A program made the position numbers and the translations under genes. From an uncultured Flavobacterium sp. (GTDB lineage Bacteria > Bacteroidota > Bacteroidia > Flavobacteriales > Flavobacteriaceae): DNA of 64,000 nt. Location: NCBI RefSeq assembly GCF_946478785.1, contig NZ_CAMLDD010000007.1, positions 124,001 to 188,000 on the forward strand, read 5' to 3'. Positions 40,362-49,473 of the stretch are shown here, piece by piece. The notes beneath the pieces were generated by a model. The model did not search any database, was not told the origin of the DNA, and saw only the letters and a program-made list of their open reading frames with translations. The stretch's first letter is position 1, and each line of letters opens with the position of its first letter.

Positions 40362-43300
40362 ATGAAACTAAAGTTCAATGGATTCTTAGTGCTAATTTTA
40401 GTACTAGTCGCGCAACTTACTTTTGCGCAAGAAAGAGTTGTTTCAGGAACTGTTTCCGACAATGCAGGAATGCCTCTTCCAGGTGTCAGCATTTTGGTAA
40501 AAGGAACAAAAACCGGAACACAAACAGACTTTGATGGTAAATTTTCTATCAAAGCAGCAACAAGCCAGGTTTTGGTATTTAGCTACATCGGTATGAAAAC
40601 TGAAGAAGTAGTAGCAAGTTCCTCTACTGTAAACGTTAAATTAGCAGATGCAGGAGCACAAGAACTAGAAGGTGTTGTTGTAACAGCTTTTGGTATTAAA
40701 AGAGAAAAAAAATCTCTAGGTTATGCAACTACAACCTTAAAAGCAGACCAACTTACTCAGGTTGTAAACACTAACCCATTTGAAACACTTTCCGGAAAAA
40801 TTGCGGGTGTGGATATTACTGCTCCATCACAACCAGGAGCGTCAGCTAAAGTAGTTATTCGTGGTTTAAACAGTATTACAAATAGCAATGGACCACTATA
40901 TGTTGTTGACGGAACCCCAATTAACAACACTGCAACTGGTACAGGAAATAATGGAGTAGCTACTACTACAAGATCATATGACTCTGGTAGCGGTATAAGT
41001 GATATTGATCCAAACAATATTGAGAGCATGACAGTCCTTAAAGGAGCAGCAGCATCTGCCTTATATGGTTCAAGAGCTGGTGGTGGTGTAATCATTATTA
41101 CAACCAAAAAAGGAAAAGCAAACTCAGGAATTAAAGTAGATATGTTGGCTTCAACAGAATTTAGTGAAGTTGCCAGAGTACCTCATTTACAAAATGGTTT
41201 TGGGCAAGGATGGAATGGTCTTGGTTTTTCTGGGTCTAGCACAACCAGTAACGAAAACGGTTCTTGGGGACCAGCTTTTAATGGAGAAGTAAGACCTTGG
41301 GGAACTATATACAACAACACTCAACAAATAAAACCTTACGTTGGATTAAATGACAACATAAGAGACTTTTATGATACTGGTACGTTATCTACACAGTCTG
41401 TTACGCTTAGTGGCGGTGGAGACACTTCAGACTTCTCTTTAGTTTTCTCAAATGTAAACAGTGATGGAGTTGTACCAACAGAAGCTGATTTATACAAAAA
41501 ACAATCCTTGGGTTTTAATGGTGGGTTAAAAGGAAAAAAATTCACATTAAGAACATCATTAAACTATGTCTATAAAGACCAAGGTATCATTAATACAGGA
41601 GCAGGGGATGATGCAGGTCAAGGTTCAACCTTAGCACAAGATTTATTACAAATTCCAAGAGATATTAGTGTAGTAGACTTAAGTGACTACAAAAACAATG
41701 TCTTTAATACACCTGATTACTATTTTACTCCTTATGCTACAAACCCATTTTTCTCAATTAACGAGAATAGTACAAAAGTATACGGACACAATCTTTTTGG
41801 AAACATTAACTTAAGCTACAAACTAACAGATAAACTTACTGCTTCATGGCAAATTGGTGGTAACATTAGAACAGAAAAACTTAAGAGTTACGGTGCAATA
41901 GTGAATTATTCAGCCGGTACCCCACAAGCAATCGCAGGTGCTAACCCTGTTGTAGGTGGAGTTACAGAATCAAGATCAGAATTTAGTGAATTTGATACCT
42001 ATTTCAACCTTAATTACAACACTAACTTAAGTGAAGACTGGACCTTAAATCTTACAGGAGGTTTCAACTACAATAAAAGAGAGTCTGATATATTAAAAAA
42101 CTCTATCACAAATTTAGGTCTTGCAGGCTTCTATGAGCTTTCCAACTCGGCTTTAAGACCAGTAATTGAACAATCAAACAGCTTAAGAAGAACAGGAGCC
42201 GTTTATGCATCTGCTGAAATTGCATTTAAAAACAGGTATTTTGCTACAGTAACAGGCAGATACGACATTACATCGACTCTACCGCCTACAGAAAATTCAT
42301 ATTTTTATCCATCTTTATCATTAGGTGCAATTGCAATTGACAACGGAAATACTTTCCTTAAACTAAGAGCAGCAGTTTCAAATATTGCAAATGACACTAG
42401 AGTATATACAACTGAAGACTCTTATATATCAGGTTCTGCTAACGCAAACTTCGGTATAATTGCGTCTCCAATTGGAGGTGTAAGTTTCTTCGAATCTTCA
42501 GGAAGACTTGGTAATCCAGATTTAAAACCAGAGAGTACTTTAGAATATGAAGTTGGAGCTGAGGGATCATTCTTCAAAAACAGAATTAGCTATGATATTG
42601 CATTATATCATAAAACAACCACAGACCTTATTGTAGACCTACCATTGGATCCTTCAACAGGATATACAATAAAAGCAGTCAATGCTGGAGATGTAGTAAA
42701 CAAAGGTATTGAGCTTTCTGTAACTGGAAGTCCAATTAAAAATAAAGACTTTTCATGGAATGTTACTTATACATTCACTAAAAACTTAAACGAAGTAACG
42801 GAATTAAACACAGGATCTTATATAGATCTAACAAGTGCTTACGGTGTAACTCTTAGAGCTACTAAAGGAGATGCAATTGGTACGTTCTACTCTCAAACAC
42901 CTAAAACAAATGCTGCAGGACAATATGTTGTTAACGCATCAACAGGTATGTACGAAGTAAGCGATGATATCCAAAAAATTGGAAGTGCTCAGCGTGATTT
43001 TGTTATGGGATTACAAAACTCTTTCAAATACAAAAACTTTAATCTGGCATTCTCATTAGATTGGAAACAAGGAGGGGATTTCTATTCTTACACAAAAAGA
43101 TTATCACATTTCGTAGGAAATGGAATAGAAACGACATATAATGACAGAAATACTTTTATCATACCAAATTCTGTTAATGAAAGCATTGACCAAACGACAC
43201 AAGAAGTTACCTATACTGAGAACGCAACACCCCTTACATTTAGTACTGTAACTAATTTTTACAATACAGGAAATAACCCTGGTATAGAGAAAACACACGT

Positions 43301-43559
43301 AATTGACAAAACTTTTGTTAGATTAAGAGAGGTTAATTTAAATTATGATTTCCCTTCTACTCTTACTAAAAACATGGGATTAAACAAAATCACTGTTGGT
43401 ATATACGGAAGAAACCTTTTCATGTGGACTCCTGGAGAAAATCCTTATGTAGATCCTGAGGTTGGAACTTTCGGAACTGGAGTAATCTCTGAATTTGGAG
43501 AATTTGGATCTAATCCATCACAAAGATCAGTAGGTGGAGTTTTAAAATTATCATTCTAA
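40362..43559 (+). CDS. SusC/RagA-family TonB-linked outer-membrane transporter
   Basis: 1065 residues. A signal peptide ends at F-A-Q (21-23). A carboxypeptidase-regulatory-like domain follows (G-T-V-S-D-N-A-G-M-P-L-P-G-V-S near 30-44), then the linker G-V-V-V-T-A-F-G-I-K-R and the TonB plug (I-R-G-L-N-S-I-T-N, Y-V-V-D-G-T-P-I-N, I-I-I-T-T-K-K-G). The 22-strand barrel fills the remaining 800 residues. By family it imports oligomers such as glycans or peptides with the SusD lipoprotein encoded 20 bases downstream. No degradative enzyme or sigma/anti-sigma pair is close, so the substrate is unknown. Confidence 0.95.
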   Translation: MKLKFNGFLVLILVLVAQLTFAQERVVSGTVSDNAGMPLPGVSILVKGTKTGTQTDFDGKFSIKAATSQVLVFSYIGMKTEEVVASSSTVNVKLADAGAQELEGVVVTAFGIKREKKSLGYATTTLKADQLTQVVNTNPFETLSGKIAGVDITAPSQPGASAKVVIRGLNSITNSNGPLYVVDGTPINNTATGTGNNGVATTTRSYDSGSGISDIDPNNIESMTVLKGAAASALYGSRAGGGVIIITTKKGKANSGIKVDMLASTEFSEVARVPHLQNGFGQGWNGLGFSGSSTTSNENGSWGPAFNGEVRPWGTIYNNTQQIKPYVGLNDNIRDFYDTGTLSTQSVTLSGGGDTSDFSLVFSNVNSDGVVPTEADLYKKQSLGFNGGLKGKKFTLRTSLNYVYKDQGIINTGAGDDAGQGSTLAQDLLQIPRDISVVDLSDYKNNVFNTPDYYFTPYATNPFFSINENSTKVYGHNLFGNINLSYKLTDKLTASWQIGGNIRTEKLKSYGAIVNYSAGTPQAIAGANPVVGGVTESRSEFSEFDTYFNLNYNTNLSEDWTLNLTGGFNYNKRESDILKNSITNLGLAGFYELSNSALRPVIEQSNSLRRTGAVYASAEIAFKNRYFATVTGRYDITSTLPPTENSYFYPSLSLGAIAIDNGNTFLKLRAAVSNIANDTRVYTTEDSYISGSANANFGIIASPIGGVSFFESSGRLGNPDLKPESTLEYEVGAEGSFFKNRISYDIALYHKTTTDLIVDLPLDPSTGYTIKAVNAGDVVNKGIELSVTGSPIKNKDFSWNVTYTFTKNLNEVTELNTGSYIDLTSAYGVTLRATKGDAIGTFYSQTPKTNAAGQYVVNASTGMYEVSDDIQKIGSAQRDFVMGLQNSFKYKNFNLAFSLDWKQGGDFYSYTKRLSHFVGNGIETTYNDRNTFIIPNSVNESIDQTTQEVTYTENATPLTFSTVTNFYNTGNNPGIEKTHVIDKTFVRLREVNLNYDFPSTLTKNMGLNKITVGIYGRNLFMWTPGENPYVDPEVGTFGTGVISEFGEFGSNPSQRSVGGVLKLSF

Positions 43560-43579
43560 AAATATAATTCATAGAGAAA

Positions 43580-45043
43580 ATGAAAAAAATAGCAACATTA
43601 ATAACAGCACTTTTCTTATTAGTGTCATGTGATGAATCATTTGACATTAATAGAGACCCGGATGCTTTGCCTCCCGGACAAGCGAATAGCACTATTTTAC
43701 CAGCAGGAATTGCAGGTTTAGCAGGTGCACAAGGATCATACTTTGCTCTTATTGGAGGATTTTGGTCTCAATTCTGGACACAAAACACTACTTCAAACCA
43801 ATACAAAAACATTGATCAATATAGCATTGGGACTAATGATTTCCAACTTGCTTGGACAGCAATGTACGATGCTTTAAACGACATTAGAGTTGTAAAAAGG
43901 CAAGCTGAGGCAGAAGGTAACTGGAATTACTATTTAATTGCTACTGTCCTTGAAGTTGAAGCATCACAAATAATGACAGATTTATATGATGCCATTCCAT
44001 ATGCAGAAGCAAATAACCCTAATATTTTGCAACCTCAATTCAATTCAGGAAAAGAAACTTATGACTTAATGATAGCTGATTTAAAATTAGCATTGTCTAA
44101 AGACTTAAGTACATCTGTAGGAACTGCTCCTGGAAAAGATGATTTTATCTTCAATGGTAAAATGTCTAATTGGACAAAATTTGGTAACTCATTGTTATTA
44201 AAATTACACCTTAGACTAACAGAAGTTAATCCTGCATTAGCTGAATCAGGAATCAAAACATTAATTGATTCTGGTGCAGAATTTTTAGATGTTGATGCTG
44301 CAATGACTCAATTCGAAGATGCTGCAGACAGAAGTAACCCATTGTATGAGACTGACAGAAGACAGTTAAATACAACTTTAAACTTAAGAGCTAGTAAAAC
44401 CTTATACCTTTATTTACAAGCTAATGATGATCCTCGTTTAGAAAAATATTACGGAGAAGGAAATCCTAACAACCAAGGTGATTTTGAAAATGCAGCATCG
44501 GGACTTTCATTAGTAACTCTATACGCAAAAACTCCTTTATATTTTATGAGTGCTGAAGAAAGTTATTTCTTGCAGGCAGAAGCTCTTGTTAGATATTATG
44601 GTGGTGCAGGTGCAAAAGGAAAATACGATTTAGGGGTTGCTGCAAATTTTGCTAAATACAACACTGCAACTACTATTCCTCGTGAAACTGATCCAATTGG
44701 AAGCCCAGATGCTTTGTTGGCTACTGGAGGAGTATACGAATTCCCTGCAACAGGAACTGAGGCTCAAATTGAAGCAATTATTACTCAAAAATGGATTTCA
44801 AGTTTCCCAGGAAATGGTTACGAATCATTTTTAGAACAAAACAGAACTGGATACCCTAAAGAATCTTCAATTCCTCAATCAAATGAAAACTATATTCCAG
44901 GACAATTTGTAGTATCTGTTGAAAATGTAACGAATGATCTATTCCCAAGAAGACTTGTTTTACCAAATACAGTAAAAACAAGAAATCCGTACGCACCAAC
45001 AATTTCAAAAATAACTACTCCGGTTTGGTGGGATATTAACTAA
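43580..45043 (+). CDS. SusD/RagB-family outer-membrane lipoprotein
   Basis: 487 residues. Lipobox L-V-S-C with lipidated Cys17, then an acidic start (D-E-S-F-D-I-N-R-D-P). The helix-rich TPR-like part resembles the SusD-like_2 group (W-T-A-M-Y-D-A-L-N-D-I-R near 92, and S-A-E-E-S-Y-F-L-Q-A-E-A near 323). It caps the SusC channel and captures substrate at the cell surface. It is cotranscribed with the SusC gene. Confidence 0.93.
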   Translation: MKKIATLITALFLLVSCDESFDINRDPDALPPGQANSTILPAGIAGLAGAQGSYFALIGGFWSQFWTQNTTSNQYKNIDQYSIGTNDFQLAWTAMYDALNDIRVVKRQAEAEGNWNYYLIATVLEVEASQIMTDLYDAIPYAEANNPNILQPQFNSGKETYDLMIADLKLALSKDLSTSVGTAPGKDDFIFNGKMSNWTKFGNSLLLKLHLRLTEVNPALAESGIKTLIDSGAEFLDVDAAMTQFEDAADRSNPLYETDRRQLNTTLNLRASKTLYLYLQANDDPRLEKYYGEGNPNNQGDFENAASGLSLVTLYAKTPLYFMSAEESYFLQAEALVRYYGGAGAKGKYDLGVAANFAKYNTATTIPRETDPIGSPDALLATGGVYEFPATGTEAQIEAIITQKWISSFPGNGYESFLEQNRTGYPKESSIPQSNENYIPGQFVVSVENVTNDLFPRRLVLPNTVKTRNPYAPTISKITTPVWWDIN

Positions 45044-45055
45044 AAAACTTAAACA

Positions 45056-45688
45056 ATGAAAAAAATATTTTTATCCCTAATGATAGTTTCAGGACTATTT
45101 TTAACGTCATGTGACGGGGACTCTACAGATAATGTTTCAAAGGTAACAGCATATGCAAACTTACATATGAATGGAGACGCTGTTGTTGTTCTTACTCAAG
45201 GAGAAACTTACACAGAAGCTGGAGTAGATGCTGATGCTGATGGAAAAACTCTTGATGTAACAATTGATGGAACGGTTGACACTAGCAAACCAAGTGTTTA
45301 CAAAATCAAGTACTCTGCAACAAATAGTGATGGATTTCCAGCATCCCTAACACGTACTATAATTGTTTTAAGTAACCAACCAAGTACAATAGACTTATCT
45401 GGTACTTTTTTTAGAAATGGTAACCCAAATAATGTAACTAAACTTGAAGACAGAAAGTATGTTTGTGATAATGCAACTGGATATACTGCAGATGATGACA
45501 ACAACATAACTTTAACATTCTATAATATAGATGACAAACAAGTTTATGCTCCTTATCAAGAAAACACTTCTGAAACAGGAATCACAGCTGAAAGTAAAAT
45601 TGGAACTATTACAGATGAAAACAACTGGAAGTGGTCAATTATAGCTTCAGCATTCTTTGGTGATGCTGATAGAATATTTAAACGATAA
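45056..45688 (+). CDS. Surface lipoprotein with DUF5011-like Ig domain
   Basis: 210 residues. Lipobox L-T-S-C with Cys19. Residues 35-100 (G-E-T-Y-T-E-A-G-V-D-A near 51, and V-Y-K-I-K-Y-S-A-T-N-S-D-G near 80) resemble the DUF5011 immunoglobulin-like domain that is frequent in SusCD loci. The remaining 110 residues have no motif I recognise. It lies 12 bases after the SusD gene, so it probably belongs to the same outer-membrane complex as an accessory or spacer. Confidence 0.75.
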   Translation: MKKIFLSLMIVSGLFLTSCDGDSTDNVSKVTAYANLHMNGDAVVVLTQGETYTEAGVDADADGKTLDVTIDGTVDTSKPSVYKIKYSATNSDGFPASLTRTIIVLSNQPSTIDLSGTFFRNGNPNNVTKLEDRKYVCDNATGYTADDDNNITLTFYNIDDKQVYAPYQENTSETGITAESKIGTITDENNWKWSIIASAFFGDADRIFKR

Positions 45689-45703
45689 TTTAAAAATATT
45701 AAA

Positions 45704-46240
45704 ATGAAAAATATAAAATTAAATATAACACGTGTACTTGCAGCAGTACTTATACTTACTTCATTCGCATCTTGTGACGAAGTGGGAGATACTGATGCAG
45801 GAGAAACATCTACAAAGGAAATGTCTGGAGATTGGTACGTTCAAACATTACGTAATGGAACTGTAATATCAGACTATGCAATTATTAGTACTTACAATTC
45901 ATCAGCAAATGATGGAAAAGAGATTTGGATTGATGATCATCTTTTTCACGTATGGGGTTTTAAAGTAAAATTACCTGTAACTCTTAGTTCATTGTCATTT
46001 GCAGGAAGTAATTTAGCAAGTAGCGTTGTAGACGACGTCACTACAACACCTAATGTTATTGAAACATATGAGGTTAATGTAAACATCACAGAAGGTAAAA
46101 TTACGAAGAATGGCGCTACATCTACTGGAGGTCATACTGTTGATGGCATCTCTTTTAAAGCTGAATTCTCAGATGATCCAGGAACTATTTATGAAATAAA
46201 AGGTTATAAGAGAACTGGGTTTCTTGAAGACGAACATTAA
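45704..46240 (+). CDS. Lipoprotein of the Lipid_bd-like calycin group
   Basis: 178 residues. Lipobox F-A-S-C with Cys24, followed by an acidic linker, then a small beta-rich domain starting M-S-G-D-W-Y-V-Q and ending with G-Y-K-R-T-G-F. The W-Y-V-Q opening and the layout match what is annotated as lipid-binding protein at the end of SusCD operons in Bacteroidota. It follows the DUF5011-like gene by 15 bases and is the last gene before the terminator. No ligand can be inferred. Confidence 0.65.
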   Translation: MKNIKLNITRVLAAVLILTSFASCDEVGDTDAGETSTKEMSGDWYVQTLRNGTVISDYAIISTYNSSANDGKEIWIDDHLFHVWGFKVKLPVTLSSLSFAGSNLASSVVDDVTTTPNVIETYEVNVNITEGKITKNGATSTGGHTVDGISFKAEFSDDPGTIYEIKGYKRTGFLEDEH

Positions 46241-46265
46241 ACTTATATATAAAGAATTTTTCTTT

Positions 46266-46297
46266 AAACCACCCCATTGATTTGGGGTGGTTTTTTT
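46266..46297 (+). terminator. Terminator of the SusCD operon
   Basis: Perfect 11-bp stem (46266-46276 with 46283-46293), 6-base loop, and a T7 run that overlaps the end of the stem. It lies 26 bases after the last lipoprotein stop. Confidence 0.93.
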
Positions 46298-46326
46298 ATA
46301 AAAACATTTATACCTATATTTGCCCC

Positions 46327-47061
46327 ATGGAAAAAGAACATCAAATATTTGGAATCAGAGCCATTATAGAAGCCATTCAGGCAGGAAAAGAGGTAGATAA
46401 GGTATTCATCCAAAAAGAAATTTCGGGTGAGCTAATGAAAGACTTAATGAAAGTAATGAAACGTGCTAACATCAACTTTTCGTACGTTCCTGTTGAAAAA
46501 CTGAATCGTTTAACACCAAATAATCATCAGGGAGCTGTTGCTACCATATCCCCTATTGGATTTATAGAATTAGAACATCTCGTTGAATCAACAATCGAAT
46601 CTGGTTCAAAACCTTTATTTTTAATATTAGACCAAATTTCTGATGCAAGAAATTTTGGTGCCATTATCAGAACTGCAGAATGTACTGGAGTAAATGGAAT
46701 TATTGTTCAAAAAGCCGGTTCTGCTCCCGTAAATGGAGATACCGTAAAAACTTCCGCCGGGGCTGTTTTTAATGTTCCAATTTGTAAAGTTGAACATATC
46801 AAAGATGCGATTTTCTACCTTCAGGGATCAGGAATAAAAACTATTGCTGCTACTGAAAAAACAGAGCAAAATATTTATGATTTAGAATTGAATGAACCTT
46901 TAGCAATCATCATGGGGTCTGAAGACAGAGGAATTAATCCTTCTGTTCTTAAAATCGTTGACGAAAAGGCAAAACTTCCTATGTTTGGTACAATCGGATC
47001 ATTAAATGTTTCTGTAGCTTGCGGAGCATTCTTATATGAAACTGTTCGTCAGAGAACATAA
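46327..47061 (+). CDS. rlmB: 23S rRNA 2'-O-ribose methyltransferase RlmB (SPOUT/TrmH family)
   Basis: 244 residues from the ATG at 46327 (M-E-K-E-H-Q-I-F-G-I-R-A); an in-frame upstream extension covers the terminator and is rejected. The N-terminal substrate-binding domain (1-75) is followed by the SPOUT knot: D-A-R-N-F-G-A-I-I-R-T-A near 115, I-M-G-S-E-D-R-G-I and L-N-V-S-V-A-C-G-A at the end. It methylates G2251 of 23S rRNA in E. coli. A TATATTTG box lies only 4 bases upstream of the ATG. Confidence 0.92.
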   Translation: MEKEHQIFGIRAIIEAIQAGKEVDKVFIQKEISGELMKDLMKVMKRANINFSYVPVEKLNRLTPNNHQGAVATISPIGFIELEHLVESTIESGSKPLFLILDQISDARNFGAIIRTAECTGVNGIIVQKAGSAPVNGDTVKTSAGAVFNVPICKVEHIKDAIFYLQGSGIKTIAATEKTEQNIYDLELNEPLAIIMGSEDRGINPSVLKIVDEKAKLPMFGTIGSLNVSVACGAFLYETVRQRT

Positions 47062-47083
47062 TAATTGCATGCCGAAGAATTTC

Positions 47084-47107
47084 AACACCTCAATCGAGGT
47101 GTTTTTT
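47084..47107 (+). terminator. Terminator of rlmB
   Basis: Perfect 8-bp stem (47084-47091 with 47096-47103), 4-base loop, T6 run. It lies 22 bases after the rlmB stop, between convergent genes. Confidence 0.85.
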
Positions 47108-47156
47108 ATTGCAAAAATTTAATAGCAGCTCTACATTAAAAATACTTTCCTGTAAA

Positions 47157-47921
47157 TTATTTTTTATCTTCTGCTTCTGTTTTAGTTATGATATAATTAA
47201 CTGAAGTATCAGAATTGAAATATGACGAAACTATTTCAAAATCTTCTTGAGGAATTTCAGTATTAACAAAATTACCGTTTTCGTCAAAATGTTTCATAAA
47301 AGGATCATTTTGTGGATTGAAGTCAGACTTCTGCCATTCGTAAACTATAGGTTTTTCATATTCAGGGGTTTTTAAAAATAAAGTCATTGCAAATCCGGTT
47401 ATAAAACCTGCCAGATGACCTTCCCAAGAAATGGTATTATCAATTTCCGGAAAAACATACCAAATCATTCCGCCATAAAGTAATATCACAGATAATGAAA
47501 GCGCTACCAGCCTGTAATATCTTGTTTGAATACCTTTAAAAAAAATAAAACTTACCAAAACGTAAATTAATCCACTAGCCCCAATATGATAGTTTTCACG
47601 ACCGATTATCCAAGTAATTAGTCCGGAAAAAAGAATTCCGAATGCGATAACTTTAACGGATTGTTTCGGGTAAAAATATTGTAAAGCCGCCAATAAGACT
47701 AATAACGGAATTGAATTATTATATAAATGGCTTAGATTTTCATGAATAAAAGGACTGAACAAAACACCTTGCAAACCTAAAAAATCTCTTGGATAGATTC
47801 CGTTTTTGTAAAAATCAAAATCATAACGAATCTGAAACCAGTATAAGATCCATAGAAAAAGAACAAAAAATACTGGAAGGCCAATAACTGTGTTAGAAAA
47901 TTTAAACTGATTGTCATCCAT
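47157..47921 (-). CDS. Rhomboid-family intramembrane serine protease
   Basis: 254 residues with about six membrane helices. The active-site pair is visible: Ser116 in G-A-S-G and His169 in E-G-H-L-A-G-F. H65-L-Y-N68 matches the conserved H-x-x-x-N-type segment that stabilises the oxyanion. The C-terminal 60 residues are a soluble, acidic tail. By family it cleaves transmembrane helices in the inner membrane. It is monocistronic and lies between the rlmB terminator and the structured repeat. Confidence 0.92.
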   Translation of the reverse strand: MDDNQFKFSNTVIGLPVFFVLFLWILYWFQIRYDFDFYKNGIYPRDFLGLQGVLFSPFIHENLSHLYNNSIPLLVLLAALQYFYPKQSVKVIAFGILFSGLITWIIGRENYHIGASGLIYVLVSFIFFKGIQTRYYRLVALSLSVILLYGGMIWYVFPEIDNTISWEGHLAGFITGFAMTLFLKTPEYEKPIVYEWQKSDFNPQNDPFMKHFDENGNFVNTEIPQEDFEIVSSYFNSDTSVNYIITKTEAEDKK

Positions 47922-48020
47922 GGTGTATATTTTGTAAATTGGATATTTATCAAAAAACTATCCAAATACAATTTACTGATAATTTGTCAGCTAAATATAA
48001 CTTTCTTCATGTACGATTCA

Positions 48021-48102
48021 TAGCCGTGATGGAAGCGGCATCCTTTTTTGGCTTTTTCTGCCAAAAAAGATATAGCGGACAGCAGGAATTAGCTCCTAAA
48101 AA
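48021..48102 (+). repeat. Dispersed structured repeat, copy 2
   Basis: The second copy of the unit at 13388-13470. Its central stem is perfect here (48043-48052 with 48060-48069, ten pairs, loop 48053-48059) but has a different sequence from copy 1. It ends 35 bases before the rarA start and in the same direction, so it would be in, or just upstream of, the rarA leader. Confidence 0.85.
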
Positions 48103-48137
48103 ATTAAATTTAAAATTGAAACTCGTAATTTTGTAAA

Positions 48138-49415
48138 ATGGAAGCACCTTTAGCAGAACGCATTCGTCCACAGAAATTAGAAGACTATATCAGTCAAAGT
48201 CATTTGGTTGGACCAAACGGATCACTGACGCAACAAATTTCGAAAGGAATTATTCCGTCATTAATCTTTTGGGGGCCACCGGGAACCGGAAAGACGACTC
48301 TGGCCCAAATTATCGCACAGGAATCTAAGCGCCCTTTTTATATCTTGAGTGCGATCAATTCAGGTGTAAAAGATATTCGTGATGTAATTGAAAAGGCGAA
48401 ACAAAGTGGTGGGTTATTCACTGCTAAAAATCCAATTTTGTTTATTGATGAGATTCATCGCTTTAGCAAATCGCAACAAGATTCCCTTTTGGCTGCAGTC
48501 GAAAAAGGATGGATCACATTAATTGGTGCAACAACAGAAAACCCAAGTTTTGAAGTGATTCCTGCATTGTTATCACGTTGTCAGGTTTACATATTAAATG
48601 CTTTTACAAAAACCGATTTAGAAGCGCTACTGCATCGTGCCATGAAAACGGATGCTGAATTAGTTTCAAAAAATATCATTCTAAAAGAAACCGAAGCATT
48701 GCTAAGATTATCTGGTGGAGATGGTCGGAAACTATTAAACATTTTTGAGCTTGTTGTCAACGCTTCTGCCAGCGATCAAACCATCATTACAAACGATAGG
48801 GTTTTTGAACTTGTTCAGCAAAATACGGTTTTATATGACAAAACCGGAGAACAACATTATGACATTGTTTCTGCCTTTATCAAATCGATTCGTGGAAGTG
48901 ATCCTAATGGTGCTGTTTATTGGCTGGCCAGAATGATTGAAGGTGGCGAAGATGTGAAATTTATTGCCCGAAGAATGTTGATTTTATCCAGCGAAGATAT
49001 TGGAAATGCTAATCCTACGGCTTTTATTATGGCAAACAATACTTTTCAGGCTGTTTCTACTATTGGTTATCCCGAAAGCCGTATTATATTAAGTCAATGC
49101 GCCATTTATCTGGCTACTTCGCCTAAAAGTAATGCTTCTTATATGGCTATTGGAAATGCACAGCAATTGGTAAAGCAAACGGGTGATCTGCCTGTTCCGA
49201 TTCATTTGCGCAATGCCCCAACAAAGCTGATGAAAGAATTGGGTTATGGAGAAGACTATAAATACTCGCATGATTATGCGAATAACTTTGCGGAACAGGA
49301 ATTTTTACCCGATGCTATAAAAGAAACGGTTCTTTATAATCCAGGTCAGAATTCCAGAGAGAATAGTAACCGTGAATTTTTAAAGAACCGTTGGAAAGAT
49401 AAATATGGTTATTAG
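48138..49415 (+). CDS. rarA: Replication-associated recombination protein A (AAA+ ATPase)
   Basis: 425 residues. Walker A G46-P-P-G-T-G-K-T53, Walker [10 protein letters not shown] (101-109), sensor 1 G-A-T-T-E-N-P-S. The C-terminal MgsA tetramerisation domain has [13 protein letters not shown] near 253. It acts at stalled replication forks. A TAATTTTG box at 48126-48133 lies 4 bases before the ATG, with the structured repeat further upstream. The next gene downstream is convergent. Confidence 0.95.
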   Translation: MEAPLAERIRPQKLEDYISQSHLVGPNGSLTQQISKGIIPSLIFWGPPGTGKTTLAQIIAQESKRPFYILSAINSGVKDIRDVIEKAKQSGGLFTAKNPILFIDEIHRFSKSQQDSLLAAVEKGWITLIGATTENPSFEVIPALLSRCQVYILNAFTKTDLEALLHRAMKTDAELVSKNIILKETEALLRLSGGDGRKLLNIFELVVNASASDQTIITNDRVFELVQQNTVLYDKTGEQHYDIVSAFIKSIRGSDPNGAVYWLARMIEGGEDVKFIARRMLILSSEDIGNANPTAFIMANNTFQAVSTIGYPESRIILSQCAIYLATSPKSNASYMAIGNAQQLVKQTGDLPVPIHLRNAPTKLMKELGYGEDYKYSHDYANNFAEQEFLPDAIKETVLYNPGQNSRENSNREFLKNRWKDKYGY

Positions 49416-49473
49416 AAGTATTAGTCGCAGTTTCAGTATTCAATACCTCAAACAGATGACTAAAATTATTATT

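Noticed and set aside
47939..48136. 65-residue plus-strand reading frame before rarA.
   Set aside because: It is a chance translation of the structured repeat; copy 1 has a frame-changing length difference, so coding is not conserved.
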